Assembly: GCA_020846275.1 (NCBI GenBank)
Contig: JADLEG010000145.1
Coordinates: 1 to 64,000 of the forward strand
Reading direction: 5' to 3'
DNA: 64,000 nt
Origin: Alphaproteobacteria bacterium
Lineage (GTDB): Bacteria; Pseudomonadota; Alphaproteobacteria; JAEULC01
The notes below the pieces were generated by a model that was given only the letters and a program-made list of their open reading frames with translations, did no database searches and was not told where the DNA came from. Within the stretch, counting starts at the first letter, position 1. Each line of letters opens with the position of its first letter. The position numbers and the translations under genes were made by a program. This document shows positions 50,509-60,000 of the stretch, one piece after another.

Positions 50509-52182
50509 GAGCCACAGTTCGTTGCACTCGATATACTGCGTCGGATGCATCTGAAAACCCTTCATCTTCTTGTCGCAAAAGGTAAAGACCCTGCGGAACA
50601 GGGGCTGTACGATTGGACCTTCGGTCTGCAGAATCTCTTCCAGGCGCTTGACGTGCTGGCGCCGCTTCTCCACGTCGGCGGTCGATTCCGCCAGATCCAG
50701 CACTTTGTCGAACTCTACATTGGAAAAACCTGACTCGTTCCACGCAACGCCGGTGCGATAGGCGAGTGCCAGGCACATCACGCCAAGCGGCCGGTGAGAC
50801 CAGTCGCCGCAAGCAAACGGCGCGGTGTTCCAGACCTTGTTCCATTCCGGCGACGGCAGAACCTCGAGCTTGACTTTCACGCCGACCTCTTCCCACTGCC
50901 CGATCATGACAAGGGCTACATCCTTGGTCCAATTGTTGGACACGGTCAGCGGCATCGGTACTTCCAGGCCATTCGGATAGCCGGCATCCGCAAGAAGCTG
51001 CTTTGCCTTGGCCTTGTCTTGCTTGAACGGGGGCAGCGGCGCGTATTCGGGGTGCACCGGCGCCACATGGTGATGTTCAGCCCTCGAGCCGATCTCTCCG
51101 AAGGTGATCTCGGCCACTTTGTCATTGTCGGTGGCGTAACGCAGCGCTTGCAGCACGCGTTTATCGTCGAATGGTTTCACAGGATAGGCACGGGCATGCA
51201 CTGTCGCTCCCGTGCCGACGGAATAGAACACCAAATCGGGCAGGCGCTTCAGGACCAGCAGCTGGCTCGGCCCCGTCGCGACGATGCTGTGCACCTGCTT
51301 CGATGCCATGGCCGCAACCTCAGCCGAAGGATCATCACCGAGGTCGACGAAGATAACCTCGTCCAGATATGGCCCGTTGCCCCAATAGTCCTTTCGAGGT
51401 TTGAACACGGCGCGCTTGGTGATGTCATATTCGACCAGGTCGAAGGGGCCGGTGCCGTTCATGCCGATAGCGACCTTGCCGTCTTCCTGCGGGTCTGCGA
51501 TGAGAAATGGATAGTGGAATAGATGCTCCGGCACGGCGAGCTGGGGAAGCTTCAGATTCAGCCGCACGGTCAGATCGTCGATCTTCTCGATTGCGTTCGC
51601 ATCCCAGAGCCGCGTTTGTGTCTTGGGCTTGCCGTTGGCGTCCATTTCGCCGGTCGGCGCTTCCGTCGTCATGTAGCCTTTCATCAGCCCGAGGACGGAG
51701 GAGCCGGTTTTCGGATCCAGCACGCTCTTGATGTTCCAGATCACCTGATCCGCATTGAGCGTACCGCCCTTTCGCCACTTCACGTTTTTCCGAATCTTCA
51801 ATGTCCAGGTCTTGAGATCGTCGCTCGGCTGCCAGCTCTCAAGCAACATCGGACGGGTGATATTGTCCGGCCCGGTATTGCATAGATACTCGCCCACCTG
51901 TCGCGCCAGATTGCTCGCCGGAACGTTCCCGATGCGATGGAGGTGCTGAATTTCGCGTACACGCGCGCAGAGGCGCAGCGACCCGCCCTTGCGTGGCGCG
52001 GCCTGCGCCAGCGCCCCGGGTGCAATCGCGCCTTGGTCGATCTTGCCGGCGAAGGCATATGCCGCGGAAGCGCTCGTCCCAAGAAGGGTCGCCGTGCGCA
52101 GAAATTCTCGCCGGCTGCATCCGCGATCGGCATACAGGGACTTCAGTTTAGGGATATATGGATGTTCGCGTTCATCAGACAT
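50500..52182 (-). CDS. ABC transporter substrate-binding protein family 5 (peptide/nickel type)
   Basis: 560 residues with a twin-arginine signal (CSRREFLRTATLLGTSASAA). The mature part has GGSLRLCARV, RPMLLESWQPSDDLKTWTL (the family-5 signature region), GTGPFDLVEYD and a C-terminal FRRVFTFCDKKMKGFQMHP. GGGAGGG precedes ATG 52182. It probably captures a peptide or peptide-like compound. No permease or ATPase gene adjoins it; the oligopeptide-type ATPase at 63308 is 11 kb away. Base composition is visibly lower in G+C than upstream genes (36 of 60 G/C at 51421-51480), as in the two following genes. Confidence 0.9.
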   Translation of the reverse strand: MSDEREHPYIPKLKSLYADRGCSRREFLRTATLLGTSASAAYAFAGKIDQGAIAPGALAQAAPRKGGSLRLCARVREIQHLHRIGNVPASNLARQVGEYLCNTGPDNITRPMLLESWQPSDDLKTWTLKIRKNVKWRKGGTLNADQVIWNIKSVLDPKTGSSVLGLMKGYMTTEAPTGEMDANGKPKTQTRLWDANAIEKIDDLTVRLNLKLPQLAVPEHLFHYPFLIADPQEDGKVAIGMNGTGPFDLVEYDITKRAVFKPRKDYWGNGPYLDEVIFVDLGDDPSAEVAAMASKQVHSIVATGPSQLLVLKRLPDLVFYSVGTGATVHARAYPVKPFDDKRVLQALRYATDNDKVAEITFGEIGSRAEHHHVAPVHPEYAPLPPFKQDKAKAKQLLADAGYPNGLEVPMPLTVSNNWTKDVALVMIGQWEEVGVKVKLEVLPSPEWNKVWNTAPFACGDWSHRPLGVMCLALAYRTGVAWNESGFSNVEFDKVLDLAESTADVEKRRQHVKRLEEILQTEGPIVQPLFRRVFTFCDKKMKGFQMHPTQYIECNELWLDA

Positions 52183-52425
52183 GAAATTCCCTCCCAATCA
52201 TGACAACCCGCTTCGGCCCTCTTCGTACCGAATCCCTCCAAGTCAGAGTAAAGCATCTTCCTGCGAGATACGCCAAATCGCACTAAGGGCGAATGATCGT
52301 AGGCGACAGGCGACGTCTGCCCATCGGCAAGAATCGCGCGCCGGCGGCGGCGGAGCGCGGCAGATTCGACATATCGACCGCATTGCGCTAACCGAGTCGT
52401 TCCCGCGTTCGCGAGAGAACATGCC
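52183..52425. other. Divergent intergenic region, no gene
   Basis: These 243 bases separate the minus-strand binding-protein gene from the plus-strand gamma-glutamyltransferase genes. It must hold both promoters, but I see no hexamer pair close to consensus. A small palindrome TCGACATATCGA lies at about 52367-52378. Confidence 0.5.
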
Positions 52426-54132
52426 ATGATGAATAGTGAGATGACACCTACCCGAACCGAAGTCTCGGGCACGCGTGGCATCGTGACCGGTGGCCATCCC
52501 GCGGAAGTTGCCGCCGGTATCCGAATGATCGAGGCCGGGGGCAACGCGGTCGACGCGGTGGTAGCTGCCGCCTTCACTGGCTTTGTTGTCGAACCGACAT
52601 CCTGCGGGCTTGGAGGCTACGGCCACTTGGCCGTTTTCCTTGGACGCGAGAGACGCTTCGTAACATTCGACCACTATGTCCGCGCCCCGGGGGCCGCGCG
52701 CCCAGACATGTTCGCGATTGATCACGCAAAGCCGATGAAATACTACGGCTTCCCTTACACCGTGGGCATGAAAGCGGAGCAAGGGCCGTTGGCGCCCGCA
52801 GTGCCGGGTGCCGTTGCCGGCCTCTGCGACGCGCATAGCCAGCTCGGCCGCCTGCCGCTTGCCGCGGTGTTGGAGCCGGCAATTGCTGAAGCCAAGGCAG
52901 GCATCGCGGTCACCTGGCAGATGCAGCTCGTGATCAGTGAGCGCCTCGCGGCAATTCAAGCGCTGCCGGAAACCGCCGCCTGGCTTCTTCGTGACAACAT
53001 GCCACCAAAGGCCGAAGGCCAGCTCGGCGGCGGCGATCGACTGGACGCCACCGATCTTGCGCGCACTCTCAGCCGCATTGCTGCGGAAGGTGCCCGCGGT
53101 TTTTACGCTGGGCCAACCGCTGCGGCGATTGAACTTGCCTGTGTCAACATGGGTGGCATCCTGACTGCTGCAGATCTCGAAGCCTATCGGACGCGCATTC
53201 TGGAGGAGAAACCAGGTCGCTATCGCGGCCTCACCTACAGCACCGCTTTTGATCAGGTAACGTATGAAGCACTGAATATCTTAGGGACCTTCGATCTCGC
53301 GCGCCTAGGCCGCGACAGCGTCGCCTTCCGGCATCTCGTCGCCGAGGCGGTTGCGTGCGGCTTCGTCGACAGTATGGCCCACTACGGCGACCCCGATTTC
53401 GAGAAGAGTCCGGTGGACGGCCTCGCCAGCGCTGCGTTCGGCCAGGCCCGGGCGGGGCAACTTCGGCTCGACCGAGCCTTGCCGCGACCGATCCTTGCCG
53501 CCGATCCCTGGCCCCATGACAATGCGGCCGAGCGACCGAAGCATCTCCCTGGAGCGCCGGCGATGGCCAAGCTCGCCGGCACCAGCCAGATGGCGGCGGC
53601 CGACGACGAGGGCAACGTCGTCGCGCTCATCACTAGCCTCACCAGCGGTTTCGGGTCGCTGATGTTGGTGCCCGGCACTGGCATTATCCTTAACAATTCG
53701 ATGCAGAACTTCGATCCGCGGCCGGACCAGCCCAATTGCATACGTCCGGGAAAGATGCCGATCTTCGCCGCGCCTGCCTTGGTCGCCGAACGCGACGGAC
53801 GCGCCGTCTTCGCCGGTTGCGGCTCCGGCGGCTACCGGATCACGACTGGCGTGTTGCACGCGTTCCTGCACACGACCGATTTCGGCATGTCGCCACAAGC
53901 GGCGGTCGACGCGCCCAGGGTCCATTGCCAAGGGCAGGAAACGTTCGTCGACGCGCGGATCCCGCACGATGTGCGCGAGGGACTCGCCGCCCTCGGCCAC
54001 AAGATCGTTGTCCAGGGTGAGTCGCCTGGCCTCAACGCGTTCGGGCGAGTAAACGCCATTACTGTCGAGTCCGACGGCACGATGCGCGCGGGTACCGGCC
54101 CGGCCTGGAGCACGGCGGCTGCAGCATGTTGA
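52426..54132 (+). CDS. Gamma-glutamyltransferase family protein, copy 1
   Basis: 568 residues of the Ntn-hydrolase GGT family. IVTGGHPAEVAAGIRMIEAG at the start, GLGGYGHLAVF, and FGSLMLVPGTGIILNNSM are characteristic. The autoprocessing nucleophile aligns with Thr386 in AGTSQM, so maturation into two subunits is expected; the following TH of E. coli GGT is SQ here. No signal peptide is visible, unlike classical periplasmic GGT, so it is probably cytoplasmic. Start ATG 52426 or 52429. It overlaps copy 2 by a few bases. It may act on gamma-glutamyl compounds or, as in some relatives, on acylated amines or beta-lactam side chains. Confidence 0.88.
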   Translation: MMNSEMTPTRTEVSGTRGIVTGGHPAEVAAGIRMIEAGGNAVDAVVAAAFTGFVVEPTSCGLGGYGHLAVFLGRERRFVTFDHYVRAPGAARPDMFAIDHAKPMKYYGFPYTVGMKAEQGPLAPAVPGAVAGLCDAHSQLGRLPLAAVLEPAIAEAKAGIAVTWQMQLVISERLAAIQALPETAAWLLRDNMPPKAEGQLGGGDRLDATDLARTLSRIAAEGARGFYAGPTAAAIELACVNMGGILTAADLEAYRTRILEEKPGRYRGLTYSTAFDQVTYEALNILGTFDLARLGRDSVAFRHLVAEAVACGFVDSMAHYGDPDFEKSPVDGLASAAFGQARAGQLRLDRALPRPILAADPWPHDNAAERPKHLPGAPAMAKLAGTSQMAAADDEGNVVALITSLTSGFGSLMLVPGTGIILNNSMQNFDPRPDQPNCIRPGKMPIFAAPALVAERDGRAVFAGCGSGGYRITTGVLHAFLHTTDFGMSPQAAVDAPRVHCQGQETFVDARIPHDVREGLAALGHKIVVQGESPGLNAFGRVNAITVESDGTMRAGTGPAWSTAAAAC

Positions 54133-55808
54133 TGCGTCCTGGCTCGGTTACTCTCAGCCGCACGCCAATTGCCGGCAGCAACGGGGCCGTCGCTTGCGGT
54201 CATTCCGAAGCAGCCGAGGTCGGTTTGGACGCGATTCGCCGTGGCGGCAACGCGGTCGATGCCGCCATCGCCGGCGCTTTCGCCTCGTTTGTGGTCGAGC
54301 CGCAGATGTGCGGCATCGGCGGTCATGGTCGCATGTCGATCTACGCTGCCGATCGTGGGCAGGCGATCGGAATCGACCACTTCATCCGCGCGCCCGATGC
54401 GGCGACGCCCGCGATCTACACCGATGCGTTAAAGCGCTGGCGCAAGGCCGGTCGCGGCGGCATCGAAGGCACCATCAATACGACCGGACACCTCTCCGTC
54501 GGCGTCCCGGGTGCCATTGCGGGATTGTGGGAAGCACATCGCCATTTTGCCCGGCTGCCTTGGCATACGCTGGTCGGGCCGGCGATTGAATTGGCCCGCG
54601 TTGGCATCGCTGTCGATCCTCGCTTGGCCGCATCCATCGCCGGCCGTGCCGACGAAATCCTCCAGTTCGCTGAGGCGGCCAAGCTTCTGCTGCCGGACCG
54701 CTTGCCCCCGCGCCCGTCCAATGCCGGGGGTGCCGTGCACCGGTTTGACTTCCACGACATGGCGAGAACCCTGCAGGCAATCGCCGAGTCAGGTGCCGCT
54801 GCTTTCTATGAAGGCGCGCTCGCTGCCGCAATCGATCGGGAGATGCGCCACGCCGGCGGCCTGCTCACCGCTACCGACCTCGCCGGCTATCGTCCGGATA
54901 CATTCGTGCAGCCCTGGCACGAGTATCGAGGCTATTCCTATGTCGCCTGCGGCGATCTGATCCTGGTAGAGTGCCTGAATATCCTGGAGCACTTCGATCT
55001 AGCCGCCCTCGATCCTCACGGAGTGGACGCGTGGCACCTGATCGCCGAAGCGCTCGCCCAGGCCTTCGTCGACAATTTTGCTCACGCCGGCGATCCCCGT
55101 AGCCGAGAGTGGCCGTTGGAAGGTCTAGCAAGCAAGGGTTTTGCCGCCCAGCGAGCGGCACGCATCTTGGCGAATCGGGCGCAGCCCCAGTACGAGCCCG
55201 GCGATCCTTGGCCGTATCAGGGACTGACGCCTTCGGTACCGCCGCCGCCCTTCGACGGCACCACGCAAATTTGTGCGGCCGATGCAGAAGGAAACTTCGT
55301 GAGCCTTATCACGAGCCTCGGCAGCGCCTTTGGCTCGCTCGTCCTGGTGCCCGGCACCGGCGTATTTCTCGGCAACGCGATGCAGTGGTTCGATCCGCAA
55401 GCGGGTCGCGCGAACTCGGTTGGTCCGGGACGGATGCCGCTCTATGCTGCGCCCGTGCCGATCTTCCGCAGGGGCGACCGTGCGATAGGCGCCGCGGGGG
55501 GATCGGGCGGTTACCGGATTCAGACAGCGGTGCTGTTCGCAGTCCTGAACCACCTCGAATATCAGATGCATCCGCAACAGGCGATTGACGCCCCGCGCAT
55601 CCATACTGAAGGCCGGGACCTAGAAATTGATAGTCGAGTTGCATCGAGTTTGATCGATCGGATGAGAGGCCTCGGGCATCGAGTGCGCCTCGTCGATGCC
55701 CCGAGCCTGCCGACCGCCTTCGGCCGCCCGTCGGCGGTTTGGCGTGCGATTGACGGCAGCCTGGTCCCCGCTAGCGACGCACGCGCTGGCGGTGTTGCTG
55801 CGTTCTGA
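54126..55808 (+). CDS. Gamma-glutamyltransferase family protein, copy 2
   Basis: 560 residues, paralogous to copy 1 over its whole length: GHSEAAEVGLDAIRRGGNAV, MCGIGGHGRMSIY, FGSLVLVPGTGVFLGNAM. Thr379 in GTTQIC is the expected nucleophile, with TQ where E. coli has TH. No signal peptide. ATG 54126 overlaps the copy 1 stop by seven bases; ATG 54132 (TGATG overlap) is an equally good start. Two full-length GGT genes in one operon suggest a heteromeric enzyme or two related substrates. G+C is visibly lower than in flanking operons. A short hairpin at 55816-55830 follows. Confidence 0.88.
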   Translation: MLMRPGSVTLSRTPIAGSNGAVACGHSEAAEVGLDAIRRGGNAVDAAIAGAFASFVVEPQMCGIGGHGRMSIYAADRGQAIGIDHFIRAPDAATPAIYTDALKRWRKAGRGGIEGTINTTGHLSVGVPGAIAGLWEAHRHFARLPWHTLVGPAIELARVGIAVDPRLAASIAGRADEILQFAEAAKLLLPDRLPPRPSNAGGAVHRFDFHDMARTLQAIAESGAAAFYEGALAAAIDREMRHAGGLLTATDLAGYRPDTFVQPWHEYRGYSYVACGDLILVECLNILEHFDLAALDPHGVDAWHLIAEALAQAFVDNFAHAGDPRSREWPLEGLASKGFAAQRAARILANRAQPQYEPGDPWPYQGLTPSVPPPPFDGTTQICAADAEGNFVSLITSLGSAFGSLVLVPGTGVFLGNAMQWFDPQAGRANSVGPGRMPLYAAPVPIFRRGDRAIGAAGGSGGYRIQTAVLFAVLNHLEYQMHPQQAIDAPRIHTEGRDLEIDSRVASSLIDRMRGLGHRVRLVDAPSLPTAFGRPSAVWRAIDGSLVPASDARAGGVAAF

Positions 55809-55815
55809 CCTAAGC

Positions 55816-55830
55816 GCGGACGCGATCCGC
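55816..55830. terminator. Short hairpin after the gamma-glutamyltransferase genes
   Basis: GCGGA-CGCGA-TCCGC is a 5-bp stem with a 5-base loop followed by AGATTT on the plus strand, in the 67-base convergent gap. Weak as an intrinsic terminator. Confidence 0.3.
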
Positions 55831-55875
55831 AGATTTGGAAACACGTCAACCGGCCGCATGCCAACGTCGGCGACT

Positions 55876-58296
55876 CTATGCCCGCAGGCGCTGCCCTTCC
55901 GGATCGAACAGGGGGCCCGGCAGTAGGGTTGCGCGATGAGGCCGGCCCAGGATCGCGATCTCGAACGTCGCGCCCGGCACCGCGTGCTGTGTCTTGATGA
56001 AGCCGAGCGCCAGCGAAGACTGCACGAAATGCCCATAGGCACCGGAACTGACGCGGCCGACGGGCGTGCCGTCCAGGGCGAAGATTGGTTCCCCGCCCAC
56101 CGCGTCGGCCCCATTCACCGCGACCTGCAGCATGACCAGTTTCTCGCGCGGCGGCCGATCCTTCAGGGTGACATAGGCGTCGCGCCCGAGGAATTCCGGC
56201 TTGTCGAGCTTAATCAGGCGGTCGAAGCCTACCTCCTGGGGCCAATACTCGGGCGAGTATTCGCGGCCCCAGCTTCCGTACCCCTTCTCGACCCGCAACG
56301 AGAGCAAGGCCCGGCTGCCCACCGGCCGAACCCCGAGATCGGCGCCCGCCGCGAATAACGCGTCATAAAGGGCAAGCTGGTTCTTCTCCTCGACATAGAG
56401 TTCCCAGCCCAGATCGCCGGTGAACGACACGCGCAGGGCCACGGCCTCTACCCCGGCGACCGTCAGCCGCCGCGACTGCATGAACGGGAACGCTTCGTTG
56501 GACAGGTCCTCGTTCGTCAGACGCTGCAGCAGGTCGCGCGCGCGCGGGCCCGCCACGTTGAAGCCGGCCCAGGCCTCGCTGAGCGAACGCATGGTGACGC
56601 CCGCTGGCTTCGGCACCGCATTGAAATAGCGGGCGTGATAGCGCTCGGCCATGCCGGAGCCGAACAGCAGGTAATGGTCGTCCGCCACCTTCGTGACCGT
56701 GAAGTCGCCGGCGATGCCCCCGCGCTTGCCGAGCAGCGGGGTCAGGCAGGACCGGCCGACCTTGGTCGGCACGCGGTTGGCGACGATCCGGTCCAGCCAC
56801 TCGCCCGCCCGCGCACCGCGCGCCTCGTACTTGGCGAAGTTCGATATGTCGATGATCCCCACGCCGGACCGCAGCGCCTTGCATTCCGCGCCCACCGGCG
56901 CGAACCAGTTCTGGCGCTCGAACCCATAGGTCTCGGACGGCTCCGTTCCGGCCGGCCCGTACCACAGCGGATGCTCCCAGCCATAGCTAAGTCCGAACAC
57001 GGCACCTTTGGCCTTCTGGCGTTCGTAAGCCGGCCGCGTCCGCACGGGCCGTCCGGCCTCACGCTCCTCATAGGGGAAGTGGATCTTGAAGCGATGGGCA
57101 TAGCAGTCCAGAGCGCGCGCCTTGGTGAAGGGCTTGGTCGCCCAGCTTCCGTACCGCGCCAAGTCCCACGGGAACAGGTCGAATTCGGGCTCGCCCTCGA
57201 CGATCCATTGCGCGACGAGCATGCCCAGGCCGCCCGACTGGCTGAAGCCCGGGATGATGCCGTTACAGCAGAAGTAGTTGCGCAGCTCGGGCACGGGCCC
57301 GAACAGCGCCGCGGAGTCCGGCGACCAGATCATCGGCCCGTTGATCACGCGCTTGATCCCTGCCTTTGCCAGGACCGGAATGCGCTTGAAGGCGCGCTCG
57401 ACGTTCTCGGAGATGCGCTCCAGGTCGTCCGGCAGCAGCTCTTGGCCGAAATCCAGCGGCGTTCCTTCTTCGGCCCAGAACCGCCCGTCGCGCTCGTAGG
57501 CCCCTACCAGCAGCCCCAGGCCCTCCTGGCGCAGGTAGTATTCGCCGTCGCGATCGGCCACCGACGGCAGGCGCCGGCCCGCCGCCGCGATCTCGGGGAT
57601 CGTCTCGGTGACGAAATACTGGTGCTCCATCGTCATCAGCGGCAATTCGATTCCCGCCAGCCTCGCCACCTCGCGTCCCCAAAGGCCGGCGGCATTGACG
57701 ACAACGTCGGCATGAACGGTGCCCTTCGTCGTCACCACGTCCCAGGTGCCGTCGGGCCGCGGGTTGGTCTCGATCACCGGCGTGAAGCGGTGGATCTCGG
57801 CGCCCCGTTGGCGCGCGCCCTGGGCATAGGCGTGCGTGACGCCGGAAGGATCGACATTGCCGCCGTCAGGCTCGAACATGATGCAGCGCACACCCGCGAA
57901 ATCGACCAGTGGGTGCAGCTTCTGCGCCTCGCCAACCGAAAGCTCGTGGAAGTCCACCTTGAAGTACCGCGCCTTGGCCGCCTGGATGCGGAGCTGATGC
58001 TCGCGGTCCTTGGTCTGCGCAAGATAGAGCGAGCCGGGCTGGAAAATGCCGCAGCCCTGTCCCGTCTCGGACTCCAGCTCCTTGTAGAGCCGCATCGTGT
58101 AGTACTGCAGCTTCGACACGTTGTTGTTGTCGTGCAGCCCGTGGATGCCGGCCGCGGCGTGCCAGGTCGAACCCGAGGTAAGCTCGCTGCGTTCGAACAG
58201 GACCGAGTCCTTCCAGCCGAGTTTGGCCAGATGATAGAGGATGCTGCATCCGATCAAGCCGCCGCCGATTACGACGGCCTGGGCATGACTCTTCAT
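55876..58296 (-). CDS. FAD-dependent oxidoreductase with GcvT domain (dimethylglycine/sarcosine dehydrogenase-like)
   Basis: 806 residues. The N-terminal FAD domain starts with VIGGGLIGCSILYHLAKLG; SGSTWHAAAG contains the His that carries covalent FAD in dimethylglycine dehydrogenase. A central FAO-type domain follows and the C-terminal half is a GcvT aminomethyltransferase-like fold (WAGFNVAGPRARDLLQRLT, SFTGDLGWELYVEE) that binds tetrahydrofolate. It should oxidatively remove an N-methyl group and pass the one-carbon unit to folate. ATG 58296 lies 13 bases after the stop of the MttB-family gene. The frame is open to 58617, but that part overlaps the MttB gene. Confidence 0.92.
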   Translation of the reverse strand: MKSHAQAVVIGGGLIGCSILYHLAKLGWKDSVLFERSELTSGSTWHAAAGIHGLHDNNNVSKLQYYTMRLYKELESETGQGCGIFQPGSLYLAQTKDREHQLRIQAAKARYFKVDFHELSVGEAQKLHPLVDFAGVRCIMFEPDGGNVDPSGVTHAYAQGARQRGAEIHRFTPVIETNPRPDGTWDVVTTKGTVHADVVVNAAGLWGREVARLAGIELPLMTMEHQYFVTETIPEIAAAGRRLPSVADRDGEYYLRQEGLGLLVGAYERDGRFWAEEGTPLDFGQELLPDDLERISENVERAFKRIPVLAKAGIKRVINGPMIWSPDSAALFGPVPELRNYFCCNGIIPGFSQSGGLGMLVAQWIVEGEPEFDLFPWDLARYGSWATKPFTKARALDCYAHRFKIHFPYEEREAGRPVRTRPAYERQKAKGAVFGLSYGWEHPLWYGPAGTEPSETYGFERQNWFAPVGAECKALRSGVGIIDISNFAKYEARGARAGEWLDRIVANRVPTKVGRSCLTPLLGKRGGIAGDFTVTKVADDHYLLFGSGMAERYHARYFNAVPKPAGVTMRSLSEAWAGFNVAGPRARDLLQRLTNEDLSNEAFPFMQSRRLTVAGVEAVALRVSFTGDLGWELYVEEKNQLALYDALFAAGADLGVRPVGSRALLSLRVEKGYGSWGREYSPEYWPQEVGFDRLIKLDKPEFLGRDAYVTLKDRPPREKLVMLQVAVNGADAVGGEPIFALDGTPVGRVSSGAYGHFVQSSLALGFIKTQHAVPGATFEIAILGRPHRATLLPGPLFDPEGQRLRA

Positions 58297-58309
58297 CGAA
58301 TGGCCCCGT

Positions 58310-59854
58310 TCATGGTTCGCCCGAACCGATCTGTTCGCGTCGCCGCGCGATGTACGCGTCGAGCTCTTCGCGGATCGCCGGATCCATCGGCGGCTCCTCA
58401 TACTCGCGCAGAGCGCGTTTCCATACCTCGGTCGCGCGCTGGGTCGCGTCCTTGCCGCCGGCGTCGAGCCAATTCTCGTAGTTGCGCCAGTCGGACAGGA
58501 GCGGGCTGTAGAAGGCGTGCTCGTAGCGCGCGAGGGTGTGCGGATCGCCGAAGAAGTGGCCCCCTGTAGGCACGCGCGCGATCGCATCGAAGCCCAGCGT
58601 CTCCTCGGTGAACTCATCGGGGCGCAGGAATTCCATCATGTGCTGGAGCATTTCCACGTCCAGCACCAGCTTCTCGTAGGACGCCGTCAGGCCACCTTCG
58701 AGCCAGCCGGCCGCGTGATAGACGAGGTTCGCGCCGCCGAGGATGGCGCCCCACAGCGACATCTGCGTCTCGTACACGGACTGCGCATCGGCCGCGTTCG
58801 ACGCGTTACCGTTGGTGGTCCGGTACGGCAGCTTGTAGCGCCGCGCGAGCTGGCCCGAGATGATATTGGCCTTCGCATTCTCGGGCGTCCCGAAGGCCGG
58901 CGCACCAGACTTCATGTCGACGTTCGAGGTGAAGGCGCCGTAGACCACCGGAGCGCCGGGGCTCACCGCCTGGATCAAGGTGACGCCAAACAGCGCCTCG
59001 GCGTTCTGCTGCGCCAGCGCGGCGGGCAGCGTGACGGGCGTCATCGCGCCCATCAGCGTGAAGGGCGTGACCGAGATCGGCTGGCGCATCTCGGCCATGG
59101 CCATCAGGCCCTCGGCCATCGCGTCGTCGAAGCGTCGCGGGCTGTTGACCGAGATGATGGTGGTCACGCCCGGCGACGCCGCCAGCTCCTCCATCGAGAT
59201 GCCGCGGCTGATCGCCATCATGCGGGCGCCGTCCGTCGCGCGTCCGCGGCCGATCGAGGTGCAGTGGAACGTCCGGTCGGAATAGGTGAGGTTGGCGTTG
59301 TAGGTGTCGAGATGGCGCGAATTGGCCGGCAGCTCGACCGGCGCCACCACCTGGTTGCCGATCATATGGATGGCATTGAAGTACTGCGTCAGGCGGATGA
59401 AGTCCTGGTAGTCCTTGAGATTGCCCGAGCGCCGGCCACGCTCGCAGTCATGCACGTTGGGCGGGCCGGCGACGAGAGTGAAGACCACGTCGTTGCCGCC
59501 GAAATGCACGGCATGCGCGGGATTGCGCGGCGTCAGCGTGAAGCGGCTGGGGCAGGTCTTGAGCGCTTCGGCCACCATCCCGCGATCGATGCGCACGTTC
59601 ATCGTCGCGCGATCGACCTTGGCGCCGGCCCTGGCGAGAAGATCGCAGGCGCGGGGCGACATGCACTCGATGCCCAGCTCCTCGAGTATGCGCAGCGACG
59701 TGTCGTGAATCGCCTGGATCTGGTCGGCCGAATAGATTTCGTACTTCGGATAGGGATTGACCACGCACCGCCAGGGGAGCTGCGGCAGGTGGTCCGGCTT
59801 GGCGCTGCGCTGCGTCTCCGTGCGCCTGCGCCGGCGTTCACGAACCTCGGTCAT
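58310..59854 (-). CDS. Trimethylamine methyltransferase (MttB) superfamily protein, non-pyrrolysine
   Basis: 514 residues. KYEIYSADQIQAIHDTSLRI, ARAGAKVDRATMNVRI, VHFGGNDVVFTLVAGPPNV and VPTGGHFFGDPHTLARY are typical of MttB/MtgB proteins. There is no in-frame amber codon, so it belongs to the non-Pyl branch that includes glycine-betaine methyltransferase. It would demethylate a quaternary amine, and the product suits the adjacent dimethylglycine-dehydrogenase-like enzyme. GGAGGG lies 11 bases before ATG 59854; an in-frame start at 59878 is possible. No corrinoid-protein (MttC) gene is in the window. Confidence 0.9.
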   Translation of the reverse strand: MTEVRERRRRRTETQRSAKPDHLPQLPWRCVVNPYPKYEIYSADQIQAIHDTSLRILEELGIECMSPRACDLLARAGAKVDRATMNVRIDRGMVAEALKTCPSRFTLTPRNPAHAVHFGGNDVVFTLVAGPPNVHDCERGRRSGNLKDYQDFIRLTQYFNAIHMIGNQVVAPVELPANSRHLDTYNANLTYSDRTFHCTSIGRGRATDGARMMAISRGISMEELAASPGVTTIISVNSPRRFDDAMAEGLMAMAEMRQPISVTPFTLMGAMTPVTLPAALAQQNAEALFGVTLIQAVSPGAPVVYGAFTSNVDMKSGAPAFGTPENAKANIISGQLARRYKLPYRTTNGNASNAADAQSVYETQMSLWGAILGGANLVYHAAGWLEGGLTASYEKLVLDVEMLQHMMEFLRPDEFTEETLGFDAIARVPTGGHFFGDPHTLARYEHAFYSPLLSDWRNYENWLDAGGKDATQRATEVWKRALREYEEPPMDPAIREELDAYIARRREQIGSGEP

Positions 59855-60000
59855 CGGACCCCGTTCCCTCCGCGCCACGTTCGCGGCCCTTGTTTCATGC
59901 TAGTCCCGGCCGGCGGCGCATGCCAGAATTTTGGGTCGTGCATCCCACGCCGCTGTCGCTATTCGGCCATTGAGCGGCGCTTTTGCCGGTCGTGCCGCGA

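Noticed and set aside
52426..55808. The two GGT genes as one frameshifted gene
   Set aside because: Each half is full length with its own N-terminal region, catalytic Thr and C-terminus, so this is a tandem pair rather than a broken gene.
58310..59854. Pyrrolysine (amber read-through) in the MttB-family gene
   Set aside because: No in-frame TAG occurs inside the gene; the protein is a continuous non-pyrrolysine homolog.
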